From: Limnanthes douglasii subsp. nivea
Taxonomy: Eukaryota; Streptophyta; Magnoliopsida; Brassicales; Limnanthaceae
DNA length: 64,000 nucleotides
Direction: 5' to 3'
NCBI GenBank assembly: GCA_036936605.1
Contig: JAUPFV010000002.1
Location: 130,804,376 to 130,868,375, forward strand
The notes beneath the pieces were generated by a model, which saw only the letters and a program-made list of their open reading frames with translations, did no database searches and was not told where the DNA came from. The position numbers were made by a program, and so were the translations under genes. Positions 10,131-19,365 of this stretch are shown piece after piece. Numbering within the stretch: position 1 is the stretch's first letter; every line of letters begins with the position of its first letter.

Positions 10131-11585
10131 CTATTCCAAGTACATCCGAAGATGCTCAATATTCCAATGATGAGTTAGAACTCTGCCATCTTTGTCTTCC
10201 AACCAATAAGTTTCAGGCTTGATTCTTTCAACCACTATATACGGACCCTCCCAGGTTGGGGCCAGCTTTCCGAAGAGCTTTTCTTTAGTGTGTAAGAAGA
10301 CATTCCTTAATACTTTGTCCCCTGGTTGGAAATCTCTTCTTTTAACTTTGGAAGCAAACCTGATCCTCATCAAACCCTGATAGTGTGCAACTCTAAGGTG
10401 AGCCTTAACCCATCTTTCTTCTATCAAATCAAGTTGATTTCTGATTGCCATCTCATTAGCGTGTTCGGAGAAGTTGTGAACACGAAAGGAAGGGAGTGTC
10501 TTCTCTATGGGGGCTACTGCATCCATCCCATAGACCAAGGAAAAGGGTGATTCTTGTGTTGCAGCCCCAGGTGTTGTCCGGTAGGCCCACAAGACTTCTT
10601 GTAAATAACTAGGCCATTTTCCAGCAGCCCCTTCCAAGTTCTTCTTTAAACCGGAGAGTATGGTTCTATTAGCCACTTCAACTTGTCCATTTGCTTGTGG
10701 GTGGAAAGGTGAGGAAAAACAATGTTGTATACCCCTTGAGGCACAGAAGCTCTCCATTTCTCTATTATCGAACTGTGGCCCATTGTCTGTTGTTATTTTC
10801 TGGGGGACACCAAATCTACAACATATGTTGGATAGAATGAATTTTATGACAGCTTTTGACGTTGTCCCTGCCAGGGGAGCTGCTTCTATCCACTTCGAGA
10901 AGTATTCTATGGCCACAATTATAGTTTTACGCCATCCGGACGCCACGGGGAGAGGCCCTACTAAATCAAATCCCCATCGAGCAAAGAGAATGGGCTCAGA
11001 AATTGATTCTAAAGGAATGGCTGGTACATGAATTTCATTGCTGTACCTCTGGCATGGGTCACACCTCCTCACCAACTCCTTAGCATCTTTCATGATCGAT
11101 GGCCAATAGTATCCGGAGAGTAATACTCTCCTTGTTAAAGCTCTAAATCTACAATGGGCTGATCCCTCACCATCATGTAGTTCGGAGAGGACCACTTGTG
11201 ACTTATCATCCCCCAAACAACGTAGGAGAGGTTTACTGTAGGACTTTTTGTATAACACCTCTCTCAACATGATAAAACCACGAGCCTTGTGTTTCAACGT
11301 TCTGGCTTGTGACTTATCTGGAGGCACGACACCGTCGGACAGATATTGTAGGAGTGGGAATCTCCAGTCTTGAGGCTGTTTCACTTGTATTTCAAAAATT
11401 TCCTCTTCTTTACCCTTACTAAGTTGAATAGAAGGGTTTTCAAGCACATGGATCCATGGGTATGACTCTGTATATGCTATAGTTGCCAATGAGTCTGCTA
11501 GCTCATTTTCTGCCCGGGGAATGTGCTCATAGACAACAGCTTTAAATTTTAGTGCTTCATTTTTTAGGAGGAGTAAATACTTCAC
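10131..11585 (-). CDS. Tat element 1 RNase H tail and integrase (intact frame)
   Basis: A 484-residue open frame. Residues about 1-40 are the end of an RNase H domain (EHIPRAENELADSLATIA), then a linker. The integrase follows: a zinc-binding HHCC segment (ELHDGEGSAHCRFR ... GYYWPSIMKDA ... RRCDPCQ), and a DDE core with Asp in RWGFDLVGPLP, Asp in TTDNGPQFD and Glu in HPQANGQVEVANR. All three catalytic residues are present. The C-terminal part has GPY/F-type GKLAPTWEGPYIVVERI and ends HWNIEHLRMYLE. Upstream the same frame continues to about 11636 (HHALGQSEARKEQLVK), where homology stops abruptly, so gag, protease and RT are missing. The first residue of the frame is internal, not a true start. 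Confidence 0.92.
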   Translation of the reverse strand: MKYLLLLKNEALKFKAVVYEHIPRAENELADSLATIAYTESYPWIHVLENPSIQLSKGKEEEIFEIQVKQPQDWRFPLLQYLSDGVVPPDKSQARTLKHKARGFIMLREVLYKKSYSKPLLRCLGDDKSQVVLSELHDGEGSAHCRFRALTRRVLLSGYYWPSIMKDAKELVRRCDPCQRYSNEIHVPAIPLESISEPILFARWGFDLVGPLPVASGWRKTIIVAIEYFSKWIEAAPLAGTTSKAVIKFILSNICCRFGVPQKITTDNGPQFDNREMESFCASRGIQHCFSSPFHPQANGQVEVANRTILSGLKKNLEGAAGKWPSYLQEVLWAYRTTPGAATQESPFSLVYGMDAVAPIEKTLPSFRVHNFSEHANEMAIRNQLDLIEERWVKAHLRVAHYQGLMRIRFASKVKRRDFQPGDKVLRNVFLHTKEKLFGKLAPTWEGPYIVVERIKPETYWLEDKDGRVLTHHWNIEHLRMYLE

Positions 11586-11640
11586 AAGTTGCTCCTTTCT
11601 AGCTTCAGATTGGCCTAAGGCATGGTGGATGCCCTTTCAA

Positions 11641-14195
11641 GCTTAAATGTGATATTGTAACTCTTGATGCGTGATCTTTAGACGTCGTATGCGGGGTTCA
11701 AACCATAAAACTGCAAAAATCCAAAAAAATATCATTTTTACTTGTGACGCTTTTTTAAATAAAAGTTGTAATTGATACTTAATTCTACTAACAAGTGAAC
11801 ATGTCCTTGCAAAATTTTAGGGGGGAGTGAAAAGATTGAACATTAAGAATTAATCAATGGAATATAGCGACATATGGTCGCTCATAACTATAATACTTGT
11901 TAGGAAGAACTCAAAAGGTTAATTTATTACATATGGCATCGCGTGAAGGCCAAAGTGATATAATTGGTAAAAATTTGGTGCACACCCGGTTAGTTTGGAT
12001 TTGTTGCGGTCGTTTCTAAATATGTTAATAATGCATAACATCTACATGGTAATAAGGTAAAGGGTGTAGGTTTTTGAGTTCGTAGAACCCACTTATACCG
12101 GTATGACTTTCTACATAAAATTTGTGTTTATATCTATGGAGAAAGTTGAGAACTAAAAATGGGTATTGGAATTTTTGCAATCGTTGATGGTAACTAACTC
12201 TATCAAATGATCACAGCTCTTTTGGCACATAAATACTTAGCATTGATGAAGGCTATCAAATAAATTTTCTACAGTGCAACCTGCATACCATGTCGATGTC
12301 ATATTAATATGAATATCCTAACTAAACCGAAAAATCATGAACGATAAAAAAGCCTCCAATGTTGTTTATGTTCGTGGAATGAGATAACGTTGGCAGAGAC
12401 GAAGCTCATGTTCAATAACAGTCGGTCTGAAATGCTTGGTGACTTCAAAGATTCTCCGAAAGTAATCGAATATACCGAAACTTTTTTAGGTCCTTACATT
12501 GATAAGTTTCTCATGCTCGCATAATGTATGTAAATCAGGACCACACTAAAGTAAGAGTGTAAAACGTTCTATCTAATGAACCAGTTATCCCCAACAAACG
12601 ATATCATGTATGATTTTAACTTCCAGCAAGCCTTTATTAATCCGAAACTTGGTTAGGTCCTTACACCCAATACCCAATATTAATATAGTATGGTCTTCAT
12701 TTTTCACTTGATGAGTCACCTCAAATTTGGCATCATGTCTAATTTTTCTTAACATTCTTCATCTTCTTGCGTTTTTTTCTCTCGTTATTTATACATATCT
12801 CGACTCCCCTTTTAATCGTCATTCAATCTCTATCAGCCTCAATTCTCTCATGCTTCGATCTTTCTTTTTTTCTTCTCGACATCACCCACTACTGACTAAC
12901 TCATTTTTATAATATAAATCACTCATCTGAGTTGGCTCATTCACTTTCTCATTCGCATAATGCTTGTCGATTGTATTTACCTTTTGAAAATAGATTTTCC
13001 CTTCAAAACATTGTTAATTTAGGAATATATATTGGATTTCAAGAATGAAGACAGAAATATGAAGGAGAAGAATGAGAAGAAAGGAGGTCAACAGTAGAAA
13101 ATGGGATAATGGAGAAGAAGGGTTGGAGAAACCAATTTTGGCACACATTAGGATTTTAGCTTTTTTGTTAAGGATTTTATGGATTTATTATTTTGCGACA
13201 ACAATTACAGGTTTTTGTTAGTAAATACAGGTCTGGAGTTTAATATGTTGGAATGAGTTTCAATTAGTAGTCGGTCTTATTTATTCACTAAATAGTAAAC
13301 AGTTAATAGTAAATAGTAAAAGTAAATTATTAATAGTAAAAATATATATGTCGCAACTTACTAGGATGGGGATGTGGCATATACAAGATGTTATTAGGAA
13401 AATGTTTGTGATACTAATGGTGAAATAAAACTAATGTCTAGACTGCCACGTAGCAGTCTCCAAGCAATCTCACGCGTAAAAAACTAAACAAGCAAAGTTT
13501 AAAATATACTAAACTACTTCAAGATAAAACTGAAAAAAAAAACTAGTTTGAATCAAACACGAAACATGAATGACTAATAATGATTTTTAACTGTTTTTTT
13601 TATAAAAGATGCTTTTGTTAAAGAAGAAAATAAATTTATAAAAAAAGTTTTAGTTTTTGAAAAAAAAAATTATTTAAAAAAAAGATCAATATTATATAAA
13701 AAAACAAACATAATTAATAGATAAAATAAATTAAAATATAGACGGATAGTTTCCTCCATTAATTAATTAATTGGTGGTTTCAAATTGTTTTGAAACGATG
13801 CGCACATGGTAAATCCCTAGGTTTAACTGGTCGCTTCAAATTGTTTTGAAATGATGCGCACAGGGTAAACCCGCAATGACCTGCAAACCAATGTTAGAAG
13901 GTAAACAACTCAATGTGAGAGACACAAACCAAAAAAGATGACCTTTTGGTCACGAGTTCATCTACTCCACTAACTCGGCTACCCCTTTTGGACCGATTGT
14001 TATCATCATATTGGGTAGAAAATAAAATAAATTTGTTTTTGTTTTTAGTCTATCATAACGGGTTGACCCATATATCATCCCTTAACAAATATAAAGTGTA
14101 ATAAATATATATTTATAATTATTAATTTATTTTAAAAATCATACAATTTTTATTAATTTAAATTTAATAAGATAGTAATTTTTTACAAGCCAAGT
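11641..14195. other. Intergenic DNA between Tat element 1 and the MULE
   Basis: No coding similarity is visible. It starts at the abrupt 5' truncation of Tat 1. Contents include short runs of 'aatagtaaa' repeats near 13295-13345 and a 56-bp-period duplication at 13779-13890 (listed separately). Small ORFs such as 12727-12912 look like chance. Confidence 0.55.
13779..13890. repeat. 56-bp tandem duplication with internal palindrome
   Basis: The segment 'ttcaaattgttttgaaa' followed by 'gatgcgcaca.ggtaaa' occurs at 13779 and again at 13835 (period 56). The core TTCAAATTGTTTTGAA is itself nearly palindromic. Confidence 0.65.
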
Positions 14196-14204
14196 TTTAT
14201 AATA

Positions 14205-14250
14205 GGATATGGCTATATATACCAAAATGTGGTTTAAGCTTACCCAAAAA
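14205..14250 (+). repeat. Left terminal inverted repeat of the MULE
   Basis: It pairs with 22112-22157. The best-conserved part is TGTGGTTTAAGCTTACCC (left) against CTGGTTTAAGTTTATCC (right, minus strand). The outer 19 nt are more diverged but of equal length. Confidence 0.65.
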
Positions 14251-14639
14251 AATCCGTTGATTTTACTTTAACTTTTTTAGGACTAAAATACCCTCGAACT
14301 TCCATTTAATTACCAAAGTGTCACTAAGTAAAAAATAACACTAAATATATCCTAGGTATACCCAATTCATAAAACAATATATTGGGCTATGTAGACCAAA
14401 GAAACACAACTCATTACTAGATCAAACACCATATTGGTATTGTTTTCTGAAAATCTTCCAAATCAACTTTAAAATTCAAACAACTTCGAAAAACATTCAA
14501 CCCCATTTTGAAGAAAAACACATAATCAATCATGACTCAGTCGGATCTAGGAATTAGCATGGAGGAGTTGATATCGCCGGAAGTTGGAGATGAGGAAATT
14601 TCGTCGGAGAAGGAGTCGACGTCTCCGGAAAAGGTAACC

Positions 14640-14835
14640 AAATTCATGGTTTCACTATGCACCATTAGTTCTGGGCCTTGGAACCGATGGTGCATAGTGG
14701 TGTTGAGGCTTGTTCAAGGCTTTAGAATCGTTCTTACTCAGCTTACGCACCACCGGTTATGGGGCCTATGCATCGGTGATGCATAGGTTGAGTACGACCG
14801 GTTCTAAGGCCCTAAACCGGTGGTGTACGACCCCA
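14640..14835 (+). repeat. GATGGTGCA/CACCGGTT motif cluster in transposase intron 1
   Basis: Inverted and direct copies of one motif set: ctatgcaccat, gatggtgcatag, gcaccaccggtt, atgcatcggtgatgcat, aaaccggtggtg. Facing copies can form hairpins. The same motifs recur at 18655-19000 and 21610-21690 within the same MULE. Confidence 0.7.
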
Positions 14836-16557
14836 AAAAAATATGTTTTTCGACCCTTTTATTTAAGCATGTTGTACCTAATTTCAAGTCGTGTTTTGAT
14901 GTTGTTAATTAGGGAACATATATTGCGCACAGATCTGAAGAAGCTTTTGCTTCCGACTACAGTCATGTGTTTTTCACCATCGAGTATTATATACAAGAAG
15001 CATTGATTAAGTGGGTACAGAAGATCGGAAAACATAATGGGTTGGTTATCAATTTAAGGCTCCGCGATAAAGTCGATAGTAGGAAAAATCCTCGGATTTT
15101 TTTCCAGTGCGAGAGGTCGGGAAAGTATACTCCAAGAGTGGTTGTAAAGGATTGTAAGAGAAAATCGACAGCAACCAAAAAAATTAGTTCTCCATTTGAG
15201 ATATATGGGTCGTGGGCGGAACCAGGTCGATGGAAGTTAGAGGTTATATGTGGCATTCACAACCACGAGAGTTCAAAATAATTTGACGGCCATTCTTACG
15301 CAGGCCATTTGAACAACGAGGAGATGGAATTTGTTGAGCGAGAAACATATATCAGAACAAACCATAAAGAAATATTGAACGGTGTTAAGAAGATAAATGA
15401 AGATAATGTTTCTTCTATGCGCACTATTTATAATACAAGGCAGAAAAATCGAGTTTAGAAGAAAGCGGGTAGGTCACAGCTGCAGTTCCTCTTGGGGGAG
15501 CTTAAGGCACATAATTATTATGAATGGCATAAATCTGATGATGACGATGGACAAGTGATTACATATATGTTTTTGCACATCCATTTAGTGTTGATCTTTT
15601 ACGCACATTTCCAATAGTGTTGATCATGGATAGCACGTATAAGATCATAATATATGGTATGTGTTGTTTGAAATAGTTGGTGTGACGTCTATTGGTTTGC
15701 TGTACTGTGTGGATTTCGCTTTCATGTCCGGTGAGAAGTTAAACAACTTCAATTGGGTGTTAGAATGTTTGAATTCGTTAATTTCCGCTCACGGGATTAA
15801 AGAACTGTCTGTTATTTTGACCGATAGAGATTTAACATTCATGAACGCCATAGAATTAGTATTCCCAAAGAGAACGCATATGTTATGCCGCTGGCACATT
15901 AACCAAAACGTTCAGGGACATACAAGAAAGTTTTTCTCTTGAGAAAAACGATCATGTGAAAAAATTTTCCGCTTGGAAGAAGATAGCGTATGCGGCATAA
16001 GAAATTGAATTTGATCACGCCAGACATGAAATGCAAATGGAGTACAAAGAATACCCTCTTACAATCGAATACACGGAAAAATCTTGGCTTGATAAATACA
16101 ACGATAAATTTGTTGTTTGGAAAACAAGGAACTTCATGCATTTGGGACATTGTACGACTAACCACGTGGAGAGCACTCATTCCAACATAAATGGTTACCT
16201 ACGTACGAGCAAACTAAAATTTGAGTTATTTTGGGAGAGGGTGCATTTACTTGTTGAAATCCAACATATGGCAATTAGATTTTCTTTTGAAAAGATTCTT
16301 CGCATAGCACTGCATAAATTTGCTGACAAACTGTTTGACGAAATTCGAGGCAAGGTATCACATATGGCGTTGGAACTGTTTTTTTACAGAATTAGAAATG
16401 GTGTTAGATTGCAAGAAAATTGCTATCAAGGATGGGTCGAATGTTAAACACGATACAAGCGATGACGTTGACATATGTTCGATAAAATCTACACACGGTA
16501 TACCGTGCTACCACCAGATACGCGATTGACGTAATAACAAAAACGTTACATCTTTAG

Positions 16558-16845
16558 AAGCGTTTCACAGCCATTGGACGAGGTTAAACATACGATCCTG
16601 TTTGAACCGTACAACGATAGAGATTCTAAAATATAATTTGGAAAAATTTGTAATAGAATGTTATAGAGACAAAATACGAAAGTCGTATAAAACACATTTA
16701 CAAGCGTTTCACAGCCATTGGAGGAGGTTAAACATACGATCCTATTTGAACCGTACAACGATAGAGATTCTAAAATATAATTTGGAAAAATTTGTAATAG
16801 AATGTTATAGAGACAAAATACGAAAGTCGTATAAAACACATTTAC
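16558..16845 (+). repeat. 144-bp in-frame tandem duplication in the transposase
   Basis: Copies at 16558-16701 and 16702-16845 differ at only about two positions. The 144-nt length is 48 codons, so the frame is kept. It duplicates FHSHW...RLNIRS through KTHLQ, the segment between the SWIM-like finger and the linker to the OTU domain. Near identity inside a decayed gene implies a recent event. Confidence 0.93.
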
Positions 16846-18207
16846 AAGAGATGGTTTGAAATTGTTTATCTAGGAGACATCATCCTTACCAGAGCCATTG
16901 GATAAGCAGAAACATCGCAGTCGTCCACATGTGAAACGAAAACTTGTTATCGATGCATCATCCACTAAACGAGATAAAAGTCACTGGGAACATGTGAGGG
17001 ATGCTGATAAGGCTAGTGAAGACTCAATGCCAAACCCTTTTAAAACACCAAAAGTGAACACTCGTAGATCAGTTGCAAGTGCGAATACGGTTCGTGCAGA
17101 TGTTCCTAAAGTACGTTGCACTTCTTTCATTGCCTCGCTTGCTAGCAATAACAGACAATCATCTGGTGTTGGTAGAAAACAATTGATAGATGATCTGAAA
17201 GGATTTTTTCGTTGGTTTCCGACTCATTTCATTCCGTTTATATCTGGTATAAACGATGTTAGGGCAGATGGTCATTGTGGATATCGAGCAGTTTCGTTTG
17301 GGCTGTATGGTCATGAAGAAGGTTGGGAATTTGTTAGGAAGGGAATTTACGATGAACTAATGGACAATTATGAAACTCATGGAAACATTTATAACGGTAG
17401 AGAAGAATAGCTGAAGGTCGCCAAAAGTATAAACTATTACGAAACTCCAGCATCCACCAAATATTGGATGACAATGCCAGAGATGGGCATTGCGATTGCA
17501 ACCATGTTACAATGCATTGTTCATTTTGTTTCACTTGTGGGATCTCACAACTACAACCAAATGTTTCTACACGTGCGAGGTGAACCCCATATGATGCTAA
17601 AAAGACGTGAAATCGGGTTCGGTTTCATTGATACTAATCATTTCGTCAATGTAAGTCATTCGACTCATACTTTTGATATTCAGTACGCTTGTCTTAAAAT
17701 ATATCTTATACTAATTATTAATTAATTTTATAGCTAGCCATCAAGCCTCTATGTCCTTGTGCACGTATACATTCTACGTGGTATGCATTGAACAATAAGG
17801 ACGTTTAAAATTGGAGCTAGCAATACTTAGTCGCAACAATAAATATATGGAGCTCGAAGGTCGAAAGCCAGTTTATTCCTACCCAGACGTAACTGATCTT
17901 GATGAATTTGTTTGGACGGTTTATGTTATTTAGTTCTTTATTTATTTACTAGTTATAACGTTTTATACTTCAGTTTTAAGTGTTTTATGGTTTAGTATTT
18001 TGTTACATAGAAGAAACAACAATAACTTGTCAATGAAAATAGTCGTTACATAGAAGACAAAGCGACGATACATAACTTAAGATTAAACATAAAATTAGTC
18101 AAAATTGTAGCCTCTATTGCCGGTGAGGATACGCAGGGTTTCCTCCTTCATGACAATTTGATCCTGAACATATTTTATTATTTCTTTAGACAAGTAGTCC
18201 ATCACTA

Positions 18208-18483
18208 TTAAACCAAGGATTCGAATGCCTCATTTCTAATGTCTTGTGGCTGGTTAAACACCAAAAACATTGGTCCACTAGTGATACACCTGTACCTAGT
18301 CGCTACATCTTCACGAATACGAAAATGAGGCATTTGTGTTGATGTAGACATGCTGCCATACATGAAATACATCATACACAAAACCTCATCGAAAAACCCA
18401 TCGGTATTATTATCCAGCCTAGTAAACTTCACATGTTTTGCAACGTTGAGTAAATGAGCATCGTCAAACACCCTCCACCCCAT
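18208..18483 (-). CDS. Small ORF in the MULE, unknown function (91 residues)
   Basis: Begins MGWRVFDDAHLLNVAKHVKF and ends IRNEAFESLV. I do not recognise the family. It contains DEVLCMMYFMYGS and MPHFRIREDVATRYR. A TATA sequence (TTTATATATA on the minus strand, 18551-18560) lies about 70 nt upstream of the ATG, a plausible promoter distance. It sits between the transposase gene and the motif cluster, on the same strand as the PMD gene. It may be an accessory MULE gene or a conserved tail fragment. Unlike its neighbours it has no internal stop. Confidence 0.45.
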   Translation of the reverse strand: MGWRVFDDAHLLNVAKHVKFTRLDNNTDGFFDEVLCMMYFMYGSMSTSTQMPHFRIREDVATRYRCITSGPMFLVFNQPQDIRNEAFESLV

Positions 18484-18639
18484 AGAGAAATAAATTCGAA
18501 AGATTGGAAGAAGAAATTTGTGTGTTTGGTATATCGAAATTAGGGATCCTTATATATAAAGTAGAAGTTTAGGTTGGCGGGAATTTTTTAGCGGGAATGA
18601 ATTTTAGCGGGAAGTGCAAAGTGGGAAAAATTGATAAAA

Positions 18640-19010
18640 AAATATAGCACCATAGATTTTGCCTACTGTGTACCTATGGTGCACAGTAGGGTGTACCAAT
18701 GGTCCCTAGTCAACGGCACCGTCGGTGCGTTACCCTGTGCACTGATGGTGCACAAACCAAGCACCATCAGTGCCAACGACTAGGCAACGATGGTGCCCAG
18801 AACCGGCCGGTATAATATGTATCGACCGGTGCATGGTACCATCAACACCTGGTCCTTGTACCGATGGTACAGGCACCATGTGCAGCCGGTAATGTGCACT
18901 ATCAGTTCATTATAGAGAGAACCCATGGTGCACACCCAGTTGCACATGGATGCAGAGTGGTGTGCACCATTGGTTCTCATGACTACGCACTAATGGTGCA
19001 TGGGTACTTG
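18640..19010. repeat. Large GATGGTGCAC motif cluster in the MULE
   Basis: Many copies of the motif in both directions over 350 bp: ctatggtgcacagtag, tgatggtgcacaaacc, gcaccatcagtgcc, cgatggtgcccag, gtaccgatggtacagg, catggtgcacaccc, gtgtgcaccattgg, taatggtgcatggg, with interspersed accggccggt. This block is more GC-rich than its surroundings and has dense hairpin potential. It lies between the small ORF promoter and the PMD 3' end. Confidence 0.75.
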
Positions 19011-19365
19011 AAGTTTTTTATTTTTTTTCCGTCGACGAATTGTTTTTTCACGGACTCTTTCTCAGGTATATCTTTGAACGTTTAGTATTACTTTTTTGCA
19101 AATCGTATTTTCTCGTAGTTTATATATTACATCTATATCTATTTTCGAGTAAAATTTATTGTTGTTTCAGTACGTAAAATTTATCATTGTTTCAATACGT
19201 ATAATTTATCGTGTGAAGTGGATGTTAATAGTTGAATGGAATAAGTAAACATAAAGATGAAAGAAAACAGACTAACATTCAAATCGAAATAACAAAGTTA
19301 TACTACAAATCAACAATCAATGAGCAAAAATGATAACAGAACATAAATATGAAGTCAAACATATA

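Larger units (their letters stand above)
14532..17933 (+). pseudogene. MULE transposase with FAR1-type zinc finger and C-terminal OTU protease domain
   Basis: Exon 1 (14532-14633) ends at GTAACC. Intron 1 is 14634-14912, and exon 2 resumes in the same frame (GTYIAHRSEEAFASDYS). A FAR1/WRKY-GCM1 zinc finger follows at 14990-15275 (PRIFFQCERSGKYT, SSPFEI with the usual Cys lost, GIHNHE). Then comes the MULE core: Asp in LIMDSTYK (codon 15629), Asp in ILTDRDL (15823), MLCRWH, and Glu in TNHVESTHS (16169). A SWIM-like zinc segment (CSIKSTHGIPCYH) is near 16475-16515. The OTU domain spans about 17245-17650 with active-site Cys in DGHCGYRA (17276) and His in TNHFVNV. Intron 2 is 17651-17733, and the end is near TAG 17931. 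Frameshifts (about 15570, 15655, 15940, 16440) and stops (15282, 15459, 17408) inactivate it. Confidence 0.88.

Noticed and set aside
10326..11031. Plus-strand ORFs of 74 and 123 codons
   Set aside because: Antisense shadows of the intact integrase frame.
13779..13990. Possible tRNA-derived SINE
   Set aside because: Some words look tRNA-like, but box A and box B promoters (GGTTCGAAACC-type) are not present and there is no A tail.
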